A DNA stretch of 64,000 nt from the NCBI GenBank assembly GCA_020625875.1, contig JAHLAX010000008.1, positions 1 through 64,000 on the forward strand, in the 5' to 3' direction. The notes under the pieces were generated by a model. The model had not been told where the DNA came from and ran no database searches. It saw only the letters and a list, made by a program, of their open reading frames with translations. The translations under genes and the position numbers were made by a program. Below, in pieces: positions 8,291 to 16,523 of the stretch; positions within the stretch are counted from its first letter, which is position 1, and the number at the start of each line of letters is the position of its first letter. This DNA is from a bacterium. GTDB lineage: Bacteria > Bacillota > Clostridia > Oscillospirales > Acutalibacteraceae.

Positions 8291-8316
8291 GGGAGCTGTT
8301 CAAATGAACAGCTCCC
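8291..8316. terminator. Bidirectional terminator between TetR and the ubiquitin operon
   Basis: A perfect 12-bp stem, GGGAGCTGTTCA paired with its complement around a 2-nt loop, ends the convergent TetR (plus) and ubiquitin/peptide (minus) transcripts. Both flanks are A/T-rich but have no long T-run. Confidence 0.65.
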
Positions 8317-8336
8317 TTAAATTATATTATCTTAGA

Positions 8337-8498
8337 TTACATAAAGTTAGAGAAATCTGCGAGAGTGCCGAATGTCTGGGTCGCGTTGTCCTTATCGGTA
8401 GCCTGAGCGTTTGTATTAGTCTCTGTAGAAGCACAGAGAACATCAATCTTTGTGAGTTCCTCTACTGTGATTACAGGAGAAGTGTATAAAGTTTTCAT
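8337..8498 (-). CDS. 53-residue peptide gene downstream of the secreted ubiquitin
   Basis: A short frame missed by length cut-offs begins at the ATG at 8498, 7-8 nt after a strong AAGGAGGAG ribosome site, and ends with TAA at 8337-8339. It starts 18 nt after the ubiquitin gene stop, with the terminator just beyond, so the two form an operon. The peptide reads MKTLYTSPVITVEELTKIDV at its N-terminus, then LCAST with a single Cys22, and a Thr/Asn/Asp-rich C-terminus ending NFM. It has no signal peptide or transmembrane helix. The conserved-looking head and polar tail recall small clostridial peptides and RiPP precursors, but no modification enzyme is adjacent. Function unknown. Confidence 0.7.
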   Translation of the reverse strand: MKTLYTSPVITVEELTKIDVLCASTETNTNAQATDKDNATQTFGTLADFSNFM

Positions 8499-8516
8499 AG
8501 TCAAATCTCCTCCTTA

Positions 8517-9272
<756 letters not shown>

Positions 9273-9400
9273 TCACGAATTATTGCGAATATTGAAATAA
9301 AAGTTAACAAAAATCACATCCGTTATTTGTGCGGATTGACGAAACGAGTATTGTAGAGGAGCGGCAGGAGCAGCTCTCCTACAGTTTTCATCATACAAAA

Positions 9401-9422
9401 ACGGCCCCCGAGCGGGAGCCGT
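9401..9422 (-). terminator. Terminator of the nagB-glmM operon
   Basis: The stem ACGGCTCCCG / CGGGGGCCGT on the minus strand is followed by TTTTTG, directly after the glmM stop. It separates the amino-sugar operon from the ubiquitin gene. Confidence 0.75.
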
Positions 9423-9439
9423 TAATTAAGAATTAAGCA

Positions 9440-10792
9440 TTATTCGCTGATGATGTGGCCTTTGGCGCGGATTACGTCGATAACCTGATCAACGTACTTC
9501 TCGCAGGTTTCGTCGGAATCAGCCTCAACCATAACGCGGATAACGGGCTCTGTGCCTGATTCTCTGAGCAGGATTCTGCCGTTGCTGCCGAGAGCCTCGG
9601 CAACCTTAGCCACCTCAGCCTGTACATCGGGATCGTTCTTGGCGTCGGGCTTGGATTTTACCCTTACGTTCTTGAGAACCTGAGGATACATAACCATAGG
9701 AGCCGCGAGCTCGCTCATGGGCTTCTCCTTGGCAAGCATAACCTCCATCAGCTTTAAGGATGTGAGGATGCCGTCGCCTGTTGTGGCGTACTTCTGGAAG
9801 ATGATGTGACCGCTCTCCTCGCCGCCGATACGGTTGCCTGTCTGAACCATATTCTCATAAACATACTTGTCGCCGACATTAACCTTGTCGTACTCGATGC
9901 CAACCTTGTCGAGCGCCTTGAAGAGACCGAAGTTACTCATAATTGTGGCTACAACCTTGTTGTTGAGGAGCTTGCCCCTCTCCTTCATATAGCAGCCGTA
10001 CATATAGATGATGTGATCGCCTGTTACGACGTTGCCCTTTTCGTCTACAGCGAGACAGCGGTCGGCGTCGCCGTCATAGGCAAAGCCTACGTCGAGACCG
10101 TTGTCAACAACGAACTTCTGAAGGTGCTCGATGTGAGTTGAGCCACAGTCAGTGTTGATGTTGAAGCCGTCGGGAGCGTCGTTGATTACATAAGTCTTTG
10201 CGCCGAGAGCGTCAAACACACCCTTAGCGATTGCCCATGACGCGCCGTTGGCAACGTCAAGACCTACCTTAACGCCTTTGAAGCTGTACTTGCTCATCGA
10301 GATAAGGTAGCCGATATAGCGGTTACGACCTGATACATAGTCGACAGTTCTGCCGATTTCTTCCTTGCCAGCTACGGGGATTTCGAGCTTGTCGTCGATA
10401 TATTCCTCTATTTTGAGGAGAGTTTCCTCCTCCATCTTCTCGCCCTTTGAGTTGAGCACCTTGATGCCGTTGTCATAAAACGGGTTGTGAGAAGCGGAAA
10501 TCATAATACCGCAGTCAAAATCATCAATGCGTGTGATATACGCTACGGACGGAGTTGTTGTAACGTGCATAATATACGCGTCAGCGCCGCTCGCCATAAG
10601 ACCTGTGCACAGCGCGTACTCGAACATATAGGAGCTGCGGCGGGTGTCCTTACCGATGACAACCTTAGCCTTTTTGCCCATATTCTTGCCGTAATACCAG
10701 CCGAGAAAACGACCGATTTTTATTGCGTGCTCAAAGGTGAGAACCTTGTTAGCCTCGCCTCTGAAGCCGTCTGTACCAAAATATTTACCCAT
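9440..10792 (-). CDS. glmM: Phosphoglucosamine mutase
   Basis: The 450-residue protein has the full phosphohexomutase pattern: KYFGTDGFRG at the N-terminus, the phosphoserine loop SASHNP with Ser101, the metal loop DGDADR, the sugar-binding GEESGH, and the phosphate-binding RESGTEPVIRVMVE. GlmM converts glucosamine-6-phosphate to glucosamine-1-phosphate for UDP-GlcNAc and peptidoglycan synthesis. Its ATG overlaps the stop of the upstream beta-helix gene (TGATG), so it is translationally coupled as the third gene of the nagB operon. Confidence 0.95.
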   Translation of the reverse strand: MGKYFGTDGFRGEANKVLTFEHAIKIGRFLGWYYGKNMGKKAKVVIGKDTRRSSYMFEYALCTGLMASGADAYIMHVTTTPSVAYITRIDDFDCGIMISASHNPFYDNGIKVLNSKGEKMEEETLLKIEEYIDDKLEIPVAGKEEIGRTVDYVSGRNRYIGYLISMSKYSFKGVKVGLDVANGASWAIAKGVFDALGAKTYVINDAPDGFNINTDCGSTHIEHLQKFVVDNGLDVGFAYDGDADRCLAVDEKGNVVTGDHIIYMYGCYMKERGKLLNNKVVATIMSNFGLFKALDKVGIEYDKVNVGDKYVYENMVQTGNRIGGEESGHIIFQKYATTGDGILTSLKLMEVMLAKEKPMSELAAPMVMYPQVLKNVRVKSKPDAKNDPDVQAEVAKVAEALGSNGRILLRESGTEPVIRVMVEADSDETCEKYVDQVIDVIRAKGHIISE

Positions 10793-11454
10793 CAGTCAGC
10801 CTTCCTTTCAATAACTTCACCGTTGTTCTTGTGGATGCAGTTCTCGGGAACAACACCGCGAACACAGGATGTGGGATATACGCTCGCGTGTCTGCCGATA
10901 ACGGTACCTGGGTTACAAACGGCGTTGCAGCCAACCTCAACATAGTCGCCGAGCATAGCGCCGAACTTTTTGAGACCTGTCTCAATCTTTTCGGTGCCGT
11001 TGTGAACAACTACGAGCTTTTTGTCGGACTTAACATTGGATGTGATAGAGCCCGCGCCCATATGTGAGAAGTAGCCGAGGATTGAGTCGCCTACATAGTT
11101 ATAGTGAGGAGTCTGAACGTGGTCAAAGAGAATAACGTTCTTGAGCTCAGCTGAGTTGCCGACTACACAGTCAGCGCCTACTAAAGCCGAACCGCGGATG
11201 AACGCGCACTGACGAACCTCTGTGTTTGGTCCGATGATACAGGGAGCGCCGAGATAAGCCGAAGGGAAAACCTTGGCGGTTTTGTGAACCCAGACGTTCT
11301 CTGAAACTTCTTCATACTCGTCGCCGAGTGTAGCGCCGAGCTCGATTATAAAATCCTTGATACCCTTTAAGGCTTCCCACGGATAAGTAAACTGCGAGAG
11401 GTAATCCTTGGCAAGTGTGTGGTCAAGGTCATAAAGGTCTTTGATTGTATACAT
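10792..11454 (-). CDS. Left-handed beta-helix acyltransferase, probable glucosamine-1-phosphate N-acetyltransferase
   Basis: The 220-residue protein is made of hexapeptide-repeat turns (GAPCIIGPNTEVRQCAFI, then GADCVVGNSAELKNVIL). A GlmU-C-terminal-like active region with HYNYVGDSILG, GAGSITSN and the GLKKFGAMLGDYVEVGCN block follows. The pattern resembles the acetyltransferase half of GlmU-type and archaeal bifunctional sugar-1-phosphate enzymes, but there is no nucleotidyltransferase domain. Lying between nagB and glmM with stop/start overlaps on both sides, it most plausibly acetylates glucosamine-1-phosphate. The uridylyl transfer step would need another protein. Substrate is inference. 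Confidence 0.75.
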   Translation of the reverse strand: MYTIKDLYDLDHTLAKDYLSQFTYPWEALKGIKDFIIELGATLGDEYEEVSENVWVHKTAKVFPSAYLGAPCIIGPNTEVRQCAFIRGSALVGADCVVGNSAELKNVILFDHVQTPHYNYVGDSILGYFSHMGAGSITSNVKSDKKLVVVHNGTEKIETGLKKFGAMLGDYVEVGCNAVCNPGTVIGRHASVYPTSCVRGVVPENCIHKNNGEVIERKAD

Positions 11455-12245
11455 TAAAGTCTCTCCTTCTTCTCAATATCGAGGAAGTATTTATATGCGC
11501 CTACTGTGAGCTCGTCGCACGCGGCTTCGTCACAGGCGATGATAGCGCCGTTGTGCATCTGGAGCGCGGAGCAGGTCCACTTGTGGCTGACAGAACCCTC
11601 AACTGTCTCGGCAAGAGCTTTAGCCTTGTTGTGACCGTTGATGAGGATAAGAACTTCTTTTGAATCTGTAACTGTGCCAACGCCTACGGAAAGAGCCTGA
11701 GCGGGAACCGCCTCGGGGTCGTTGCCGAAGAAACGGGAGTTAACGATTCTTGTGTCTGTTGTGAGATCTCTAAGTCCTGTGCGTGAAGCGAGGCTTGTGA
11801 AAGGCTCGTTGAACGCGATGTGACCGTCAACGCCGATGCCTCCCATAAAGAGGTCGATGCCGCCGTAAGACGCGATTTTCTCCTCATAACGAGCGCACTC
11901 ACCCTCGGGATCGTCTGTCATACCGTTGAGGATATTGATATTCTCTTTCTTCATATCAACGAGGTGATCAAAGAAATTGTCGTGCATAAAGTACCAGTAG
12001 CTCTGGTCATGCTCGTGAGGAAGTCCGAGGTACTCATCCATATTAAAAGTAACGACGTTAGCAAAAGAAAGCTCGCCGTTCTGATTCATTGTATAGAGCT
12101 CCTTATAAACGCCGATGGGCGATGAGCCTGTGGGAAGTCCGAGTACGAAGGGACGGTCTTCCTTATGATTCTTGATTTTGTCGGCGATATAGTTAGCCGC
12201 CCACTTACACATTTTATCGTAATTATCCTGAATAACAACTCTCAT
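11454..12245 (-). CDS. nagB: Glucosamine-6-phosphate deaminase/isomerase
   Basis: The 263-residue protein has the NagB hallmarks: PTGSSPIGVYKEL phosphate loop, NMDEYLGLP with the catalytic Asp, the GGIGVDGHIAFNEP motif, and SVGVGTV near the C-terminus. NagB reversibly converts glucosamine-6-phosphate to fructose-6-phosphate and ammonia. Here it heads an operon with biosynthetic genes. Its stop overlaps the next start (TAATG), and a glmS-type ribozyme lies in its leader. That setting suggests it may run in the synthetic, ammonia-fixing direction. Start: ATG at 12245 behind AAGGAG. Confidence 0.93.
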   Translation of the reverse strand: MRVVIQDNYDKMCKWAANYIADKIKNHKEDRPFVLGLPTGSSPIGVYKELYTMNQNGELSFANVVTFNMDEYLGLPHEHDQSYWYFMHDNFFDHLVDMKKENINILNGMTDDPEGECARYEEKIASYGGIDLFMGGIGVDGHIAFNEPFTSLASRTGLRDLTTDTRIVNSRFFGNDPEAVPAQALSVGVGTVTDSKEVLILINGHNKAKALAETVEGSVSHKWTCSALQMHNGAIIACDEAACDELTVGAYKYFLDIEKKERL

Positions 12246-12324
12246 AATAATTAAAATCTCCTTAAAGTCTATTTAAAATACGATGTCAAGAGAACCTCTG
12301 TTACAGTTTTGATTCTGCTTTTTG

Positions 12325-12421
12325 CTTTCTCTCTGACGGCTCACCCAAGCCGTGGCAGCACCCGCCGAGTCTTTCGATAACTGCCATTCCTCGTCAACCT
12401 TTTCGGTCCTGGCGCTAACAG
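12325..12421 (-). ncRNA. glmS ribozyme: glmS-type self-cleaving ribozyme/riboswitch in the nagB leader
   Basis: Read on the minus strand, the leader contains the conserved blocks of the glucosamine-6-phosphate ribozyme in order. The cleavage segment AGCGCC has the expected cut between A12416 and G12415. Then come GTTGACGAGG (about 12399-12389), GTTATCGA, TCGGCGGGTGC, and the GGCT/AGCC hairpin closing before AGAGAGAAAGC. In known bacteria this RNA cleaves its own mRNA when glucosamine-6-phosphate is high, usually upstream of glmS. Here it lies roughly 80-175 nt before nagB. The 3' boundary (P4 side) is uncertain. Confidence 0.88.
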
Positions 12422-12458
12422 TCTCTTTTCCTCCTTTTTTAAGAGGCTGTTTTACATA

Positions 12459-12526
12459 GATGGTATTACCACAAAATAGTATATGATACCATCGTTTAAT
12501 TTACCATATATAGTGGTAAAAGTCAA
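12459..12526 (-). promoter_or_regulatory. nagB operon promoter with overlapping palindromes
   Basis: On the minus strand TTGACT (12526-12521) and TAAATT (12503-12498) are 17 nt apart. The inverted repeat TTTACCA/TGGTAAA (12500-12506 and 12514-12520) fills the spacer. Just downstream lie TGGTATTACCA (12461-12471) and a long inverted pair GATGGTAT/ATACCATC (12459-12466 and 12486-12493). The shared TGGTA core suggests several half-sites for one repressor, perhaps GntR-type, but no regulator gene is adjacent. Confidence 0.5.
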
Positions 12527-12538
12527 GATTTTTCGATA

Positions 12539-12567
12539 TTGACAACACTCCTTCGCTTTGATAATAT
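12539..12567 (+). promoter_or_regulatory. Promoter of the YdjC/ChbG gene
   Basis: TTGACA (12539-12544) and TAATAT (12562-12567) are 17 nt apart, with a TG extended -10. It is divergent from the nagB promoter, and the two -35 regions lie about 13 nt apart, so one regulator could control both. Confidence 0.65.
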
Positions 12568-12591
12568 TTTACTGTAAACGAGGTGAACGGG

Positions 12592-13308
12592 ATGATAATA
12601 ATAAACGCGGATGATTTCGGTATGAACGAGCGCTGCTCACAAGCTATAGCGGAGGCTTTTAAAAAGAATCTTGTAAACAGCACGACCGTTATGGCGAACG
12701 GAGTTTTTTTCAGCGAGGCGGCTGAGCTCGCCAAATCGCGCGGTTTTTTCGACAAAATTGGCATACATCTCAACATTACCGAGGGTATACCGCTGACGGA
12801 TGACATCAAAAAAATGCCCGACTTCGTGACAGACGGACATTTCAACAAAAAATATGATTGGCAAAAGGAACTCTCCCCCGCCGAGTGTAACGCGATTTAT
12901 AAGGAGCTTTCGGCTCAGTTTGAGAGAGTTGAAAAAGCGGGGATAAAAATATCCCGCGCGGACTCGCATCACTATATTCACAACGCGCCGTTTATCGCGC
13001 CGATAGCCGAGCGTGTTTGCAAAGAACACGGTGTTAAAAGCCTCAGGATTATGAGAAACTGGGGCGAAATAACCCCCGATAAAAAACGTTATGCCGATGA
13101 GTACCGCGACCGTTTGCGCTCAAAAGGCTTTGTTACGACAGATTATTTCGGCAGGCTGAGCGAAGCCGAGGACAAAGCGCTGCCAAAAAGCATTGAGCTT
13201 CTGGTTCATCCCGATTTTGACAAAGAAGGAAACCTCGTGGATAGACACGGGGTTATGGATGAATATGCGGTAGGAGGCAGCATTATTTCAGTGGACAGTG
13301 GTCAGTGA
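12592..13308 (+). CDS. YdjC/ChbG-family carbohydrate deacetylase
   Basis: The 238-residue protein starts at the ATG at 12592, with the ribosome site in the preceding GAGGTG; the upstream GTG is part of that site. The family motif NADDFGMN near the N-terminus supplies metal-binding Asp residues. IGIHLNITEG and SRADSHHYIH supply the conserved His residues, and ELLVHPDF a further one. ChbG-type enzymes remove an acetyl group from GlcNAc of chitobiose-like oligosaccharides. Divergent placement beside the GlcN-6-phosphate operon supports that role. The last five or six codons and the stop lie in a heptad array, so the natural C-terminus appears replaced. Confidence 0.83.
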   Translation: MIIINADDFGMNERCSQAIAEAFKKNLVNSTTVMANGVFFSEAAELAKSRGFFDKIGIHLNITEGIPLTDDIKKMPDFVTDGHFNKKYDWQKELSPAECNAIYKELSAQFERVEKAGIKISRADSHHYIHNAPFIAPIAERVCKEHGVKSLRIMRNWGEITPDKKRYADEYRDRLRSKGFVTTDYFGRLSEAEDKALPKSIELLVHPDFDKEGNLVDRHGVMDEYAVGGSIISVDSGQ

Positions 13309-13497
13309 TCAGTAGTCAGTTATGGTTGAGACGGATAAATCGGATTAATTCAAACATCGGTGCCCGATTGTATAAATATTGATAGGAACAAATTAAAGTC
13401 TTAGGTTTTCGCTGAACCTAAGACTTTATTTTTTAAACTGGGTGTGGGCAAAGCCCACCCTTCACTAACCACTGATCACTGACCACTAATCACTAGC
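13297..13497. repeat. Inverted heptad arrays flanking two hairpins
   Basis: The left array (GTGGACA, GTGGTCA, GTGATCA, GTAGTCA) starts inside the deacetylase gene. The right array (CTAACCA, CTGATCA, CTGACCA, CTAATCA) reaches the stop of the convergent dehydratase gene. Between them lie a terminator hairpin and the palindrome GGGTGTGGGCAAAGCCCACCC (13440-13460, written around an AAA loop), which recurs at 42072 and 50461. Confidence 0.65.
13395..13427. terminator. Bidirectional terminator
   Basis: A 13-bp stem, AAAGTCTTAGGTT against AACCTAAGACTTT, is followed by ATTTTTT on the plus strand and preceded by A-rich sequence. It ends the deacetylase and dehydratase transcripts. Confidence 0.75.
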
Positions 13498-15355
13498 TTT
13501 TATGATTAAACGTCGGCACAAGCTGAGCGAGCTTGTCCACAACTTTGTCGCTTTCGTTAGCGTCAGCGAGGATATGCAGCTCGTCAAGCTCCTTGAGCAG
13601 AACTTCGCTGTCAATATCAATCTGGTTGCCGATGAAAATCTTTTTATTAGCGGTCTTTTTGAGTCCTTCTTCGTCCATTAACAGCTCCTCATAGAGCTTT
13701 TCGCCCGGGCGAAGTCCCGTGAACTTAATCTCGACCTCCTCATATGGCACCTTGCCGTACATACGGATGAGGTTCTCGGCGAGGGTAACAATCTTGACAG
13801 GCTCGCCCATATCGAGCACAAATATCTCGCCGCCGTTCGCGATAGCGCCCGCCTCGAGCACGAGCGAAACCGCCTCAGGGATTGTCATAAAATACCTTAT
13901 AATATCGGGGTGTGTTACCGTAACGGGACCGCCGCTCTCAATCTGGCGTCTGAACAGCGGGATAACCGAGCCGTTTGAGCCGAGCACGTTGCCGAAACGC
14001 GTGGTAACAAACTCCGTAGTTTCGCTGTGCTGAGCCTTATACTGTATAATCATCTCGCAGACGCGCTTGGTGCATCCCATAACGTTTGTCGGGTTGACCG
14101 CCTTGTCTGTGGAGATAAGAACGAACTTGTCGGCGTTATAATACTCGGCGAGGGTAGCGACATTAAATGTGCCGAAGATGTTGTTCTTGACCGCCTCCTC
14201 TGGCACGGTCTCCATAAGCGGAACATGCTTATGCGCCGCCGCGTGGAACACAAGGTTCGGGCGATACTTCTTGAACAGCGCTTCCATCTTGTCGTAATCG
14301 CGGACAGAGGAAATAATCGTAACCAAATCAACACTGTCGCCGTACTCCATGAGAACTTCCTGCTGAACGTCGTAGGCGTTGTTCTCATAAATGTCAACAA
14401 TAATAACCTGCTTGGGTTTGTAGGACGCTATCTGACGCACGAGTTCCGAACCTATTGAACCGCCGCCGCCTGTTATCATACAAACCTTGCCTGTGATAAA
14501 CTTCTCTATACCCTTTTGGTCGAACTCGATCGGGTCTCTGCCGAGCAAGTCCTCTATCTTAATATCGACCGCCTGAGAGATAAGCTGGGTGTGCTCATCG
14601 TCAAAAAGCAGGTTGCCGAGATACGGCACAACCTTGATTTTACACTTTGTCTGAGCGCAAATATCGAGAATCCGCGTTCTGTCCTCCTTTGAGGCTGAGG
14701 GAATCGCGAAGATAATCTGGTCAACCTCCTGGCTTTTGGCAACGCTTATAATATCTCTCGTCGTGCCCAAGACTTTCACACCCTGAATCCGCGTGTGAAT
14801 CTTGCCCGGGTCATCGTCAATCAAGCCTATGGGCTCAACGTTCTTGAGGACGTTGCCCTCGTCGTACTTGGCGCCCTTAAGCTCAGAGATAATCATAGAA
14901 GCCGCTCTGCCCGCGCCGATGATAAGCGTACGCTCGGTGTCGTCATCCCTGCCCGCCCTTGTCAGGAATAAAAACATTCGTCGGAAAATTGCCCTGAATA
15001 TGAGCACCAGCGACGTTATAATAACAAAGTTTACGGCGAAAAACAGCCTCGATGAGCTTCGCTGGAATATCCAGAAAAACAAAAGTGACAACAGCTGCCC
15101 CACAAACATTCCCGCGGCGCAGGTGAGGTAATCTTTTATACCGAACAGTCTCCACGTCTTGGAGTAAGAACCGATAGCGAACTGCACAAGCAGACACAGG
15201 ACTATATCAGACGCGATGATATACAGCAGGATTTTTTCCGAATGATAATACGGGGCGTATTTCATAAACAGCCAATCCGTTATCAAAGAACCAAACGCGA
15301 TAAAGAACGCGTCCGAGAACGCGAGAATCAGCTTGCGAATGTTCAGCCTTTTCAC
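13493..15355 (-). CDS. Membrane-bound nucleoside-diphosphate-sugar 4,6-dehydratase (PglF/CapD/WbpM type)
   Basis: I place the start at the GTG at 15355, which has AAAGGAG at proper distance; the ATG 45 nt upstream has none. The 620-residue product has four N-terminal transmembrane helices, a CoA-binding-like Rossmann domain (IIGAGRAAS, about 145-153), then an SDR domain with GGGGSIGSEL (from 296) and LISTDKAVNPTNVMGCTK. There Met replaces the usual catalytic Tyr, as is typical for the PglF/FlaA1 group. These enzymes turn UDP-GlcNAc into 4-keto-6-deoxy sugars for glycans. UDP-GlcNAc supply from the neighbouring operon fits. Confidence 0.9.
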   Translation of the reverse strand: MKRLNIRKLILAFSDAFFIAFGSLITDWLFMKYAPYYHSEKILLYIIASDIVLCLLVQFAIGSYSKTWRLFGIKDYLTCAAGMFVGQLLSLLFFWIFQRSSSRLFFAVNFVIITSLVLIFRAIFRRMFLFLTRAGRDDDTERTLIIGAGRAASMIISELKGAKYDEGNVLKNVEPIGLIDDDPGKIHTRIQGVKVLGTTRDIISVAKSQEVDQIIFAIPSASKEDRTRILDICAQTKCKIKVVPYLGNLLFDDEHTQLISQAVDIKIEDLLGRDPIEFDQKGIEKFITGKVCMITGGGGSIGSELVRQIASYKPKQVIIVDIYENNAYDVQQEVLMEYGDSVDLVTIISSVRDYDKMEALFKKYRPNLVFHAAAHKHVPLMETVPEEAVKNNIFGTFNVATLAEYYNADKFVLISTDKAVNPTNVMGCTKRVCEMIIQYKAQHSETTEFVTTRFGNVLGSNGSVIPLFRRQIESGGPVTVTHPDIIRYFMTIPEAVSLVLEAGAIANGGEIFVLDMGEPVKIVTLAENLIRMYGKVPYEEVEIKFTGLRPGEKLYEELLMDEEGLKKTANKKIFIGNQIDIDSEVLLKELDELHILADANESDKVVDKLAQLVPTFNHKS

Positions 15356-15499
15356 GATGCCCACTCCTTTCTCTTGTTTTTTGGTCACATAACGACCCAA
15401 TTATATCTATATAATTATACTTAATCACTCAGTTTATGTCAATCAAATTTTATTGTAGCTTATTCCAAAATATGTCGTGGTTTTTTGTGCATTTTGTTA

Positions 15500-15529
15500 T
15501 TGACAAGCTTTTGAGAATAATACTATAAT
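15500..15529 (+). promoter_or_regulatory. Promoter of the metallophosphoesterase gene
   Basis: TTGACA (15500-15505) and TATAAT (15524-15529) are 18 nt apart and about 28 nt before the start codon. Confidence 0.6.
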
Positions 15530-15556
15530 AAAGTATTAACTGCAGAGGTTAAATAT

Positions 15557-16417
15557 ATGAACAAGAGAAAATCGCTAAAGCTCTTACTCGCGCTTTTGTT
15601 TGTGGTTTGTATAATTTGCGAGCTGCTTTTTTCGTCAAATTATCTGAACATTTCAACTCTTAACATCAAAACCGATAAGACCACCGCGAGTTTCAGAGCG
15701 GTGCTTATATCCGACCTGCACAACAAGGAGTACGGGAAGAACAACAAAAAGCTTTTAAAAACTATTTATGAACAACATCCTGACGTTATTTTTGTTGTGG
15801 GCGATATGCTGAACAAAGACGACGAAAACCGCGATATTGCCCTGAATTTATACTCAGAGCTCGTAAAGCTTGCCGACGTTTACTGCTGTCTGGGCAACCA
15901 CGAAAACTCCTACTATGACACAGAAGGGCTCAAGAGAGATATAAAAAAAACAGGAGCGCGTCTGCTTGAGGATGAAATGGAAAAAGTCGACTTCACAAGC
16001 GGAAGTATCACTGTCGGATGTCTGGCTCACTATCCGTATTATGAATCCGACGCGCCCGACTACAACAGTTACCAAAGACATTTTCTCGACAGCTTTATTG
16101 AGCAGGGCAAAGACAACTATTCAATTCTGCTGGCTCACGAGCCCGAGTATTTTTATTGGGCGCTCAAAGACAAAAATCTCGATTTGATGCTCTGCGGGCA
16201 CACCCACGGCGGCATAATAAGACTTCCGTTTATCGGCGGATTAATTGCCCCTAATCAGGGGTTGTTAGCTAAAAACGGCGATATACTGCCCGACTATACA
16301 AAAGGATATTACAGCACGAGCAGCGCCAACATATACATAACGGGCGGGCTGGGCAACGAGATGATAATCCCGAGGTTTTATAACCCTCCCGAAATCAGCG
16401 TAATCAATGTAAATTAA
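15557..16417 (+). CDS. Membrane-anchored metallophosphoesterase (YkuE-like)
   Basis: The 286-residue protein has an N-terminal hydrophobic anchor (about residues 8-27) and a calcineurin-like phosphoesterase domain with the complete metal-ligand set: SDLHN, VGDML, LGNHE, a LLAHEPEYF His and GHTHGG. The length and anchor match the YkuE group of extracytoplasmic phosphoesterases, which act on phospholipid head groups or related surface phosphates. The exact substrate is not evident. Its own promoter lies just upstream. There is no clear terminator before corA, so read-through is possible. Confidence 0.83.
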   Translation: MNKRKSLKLLLALLFVVCIICELLFSSNYLNISTLNIKTDKTTASFRAVLISDLHNKEYGKNNKKLLKTIYEQHPDVIFVVGDMLNKDDENRDIALNLYSELVKLADVYCCLGNHENSYYDTEGLKRDIKKTGARLLEDEMEKVDFTSGSITVGCLAHYPYYESDAPDYNSYQRHFLDSFIEQGKDNYSILLAHEPEYFYWALKDKNLDLMLCGHTHGGIIRLPFIGGLIAPNQGLLAKNGDILPDYTKGYYSTSSANIYITGGLGNEMIIPRFYNPPEISVINVN

Positions 16418-16523
16418 AATTCTTTATTAATACGCTGTATATTGAGCAAATTTGACTATAGATTATCTTTTGAAAAAGGTGTAAAATTAATTCATAATCA
16501 AAATCTGGAACGAGGTGGTTAAA

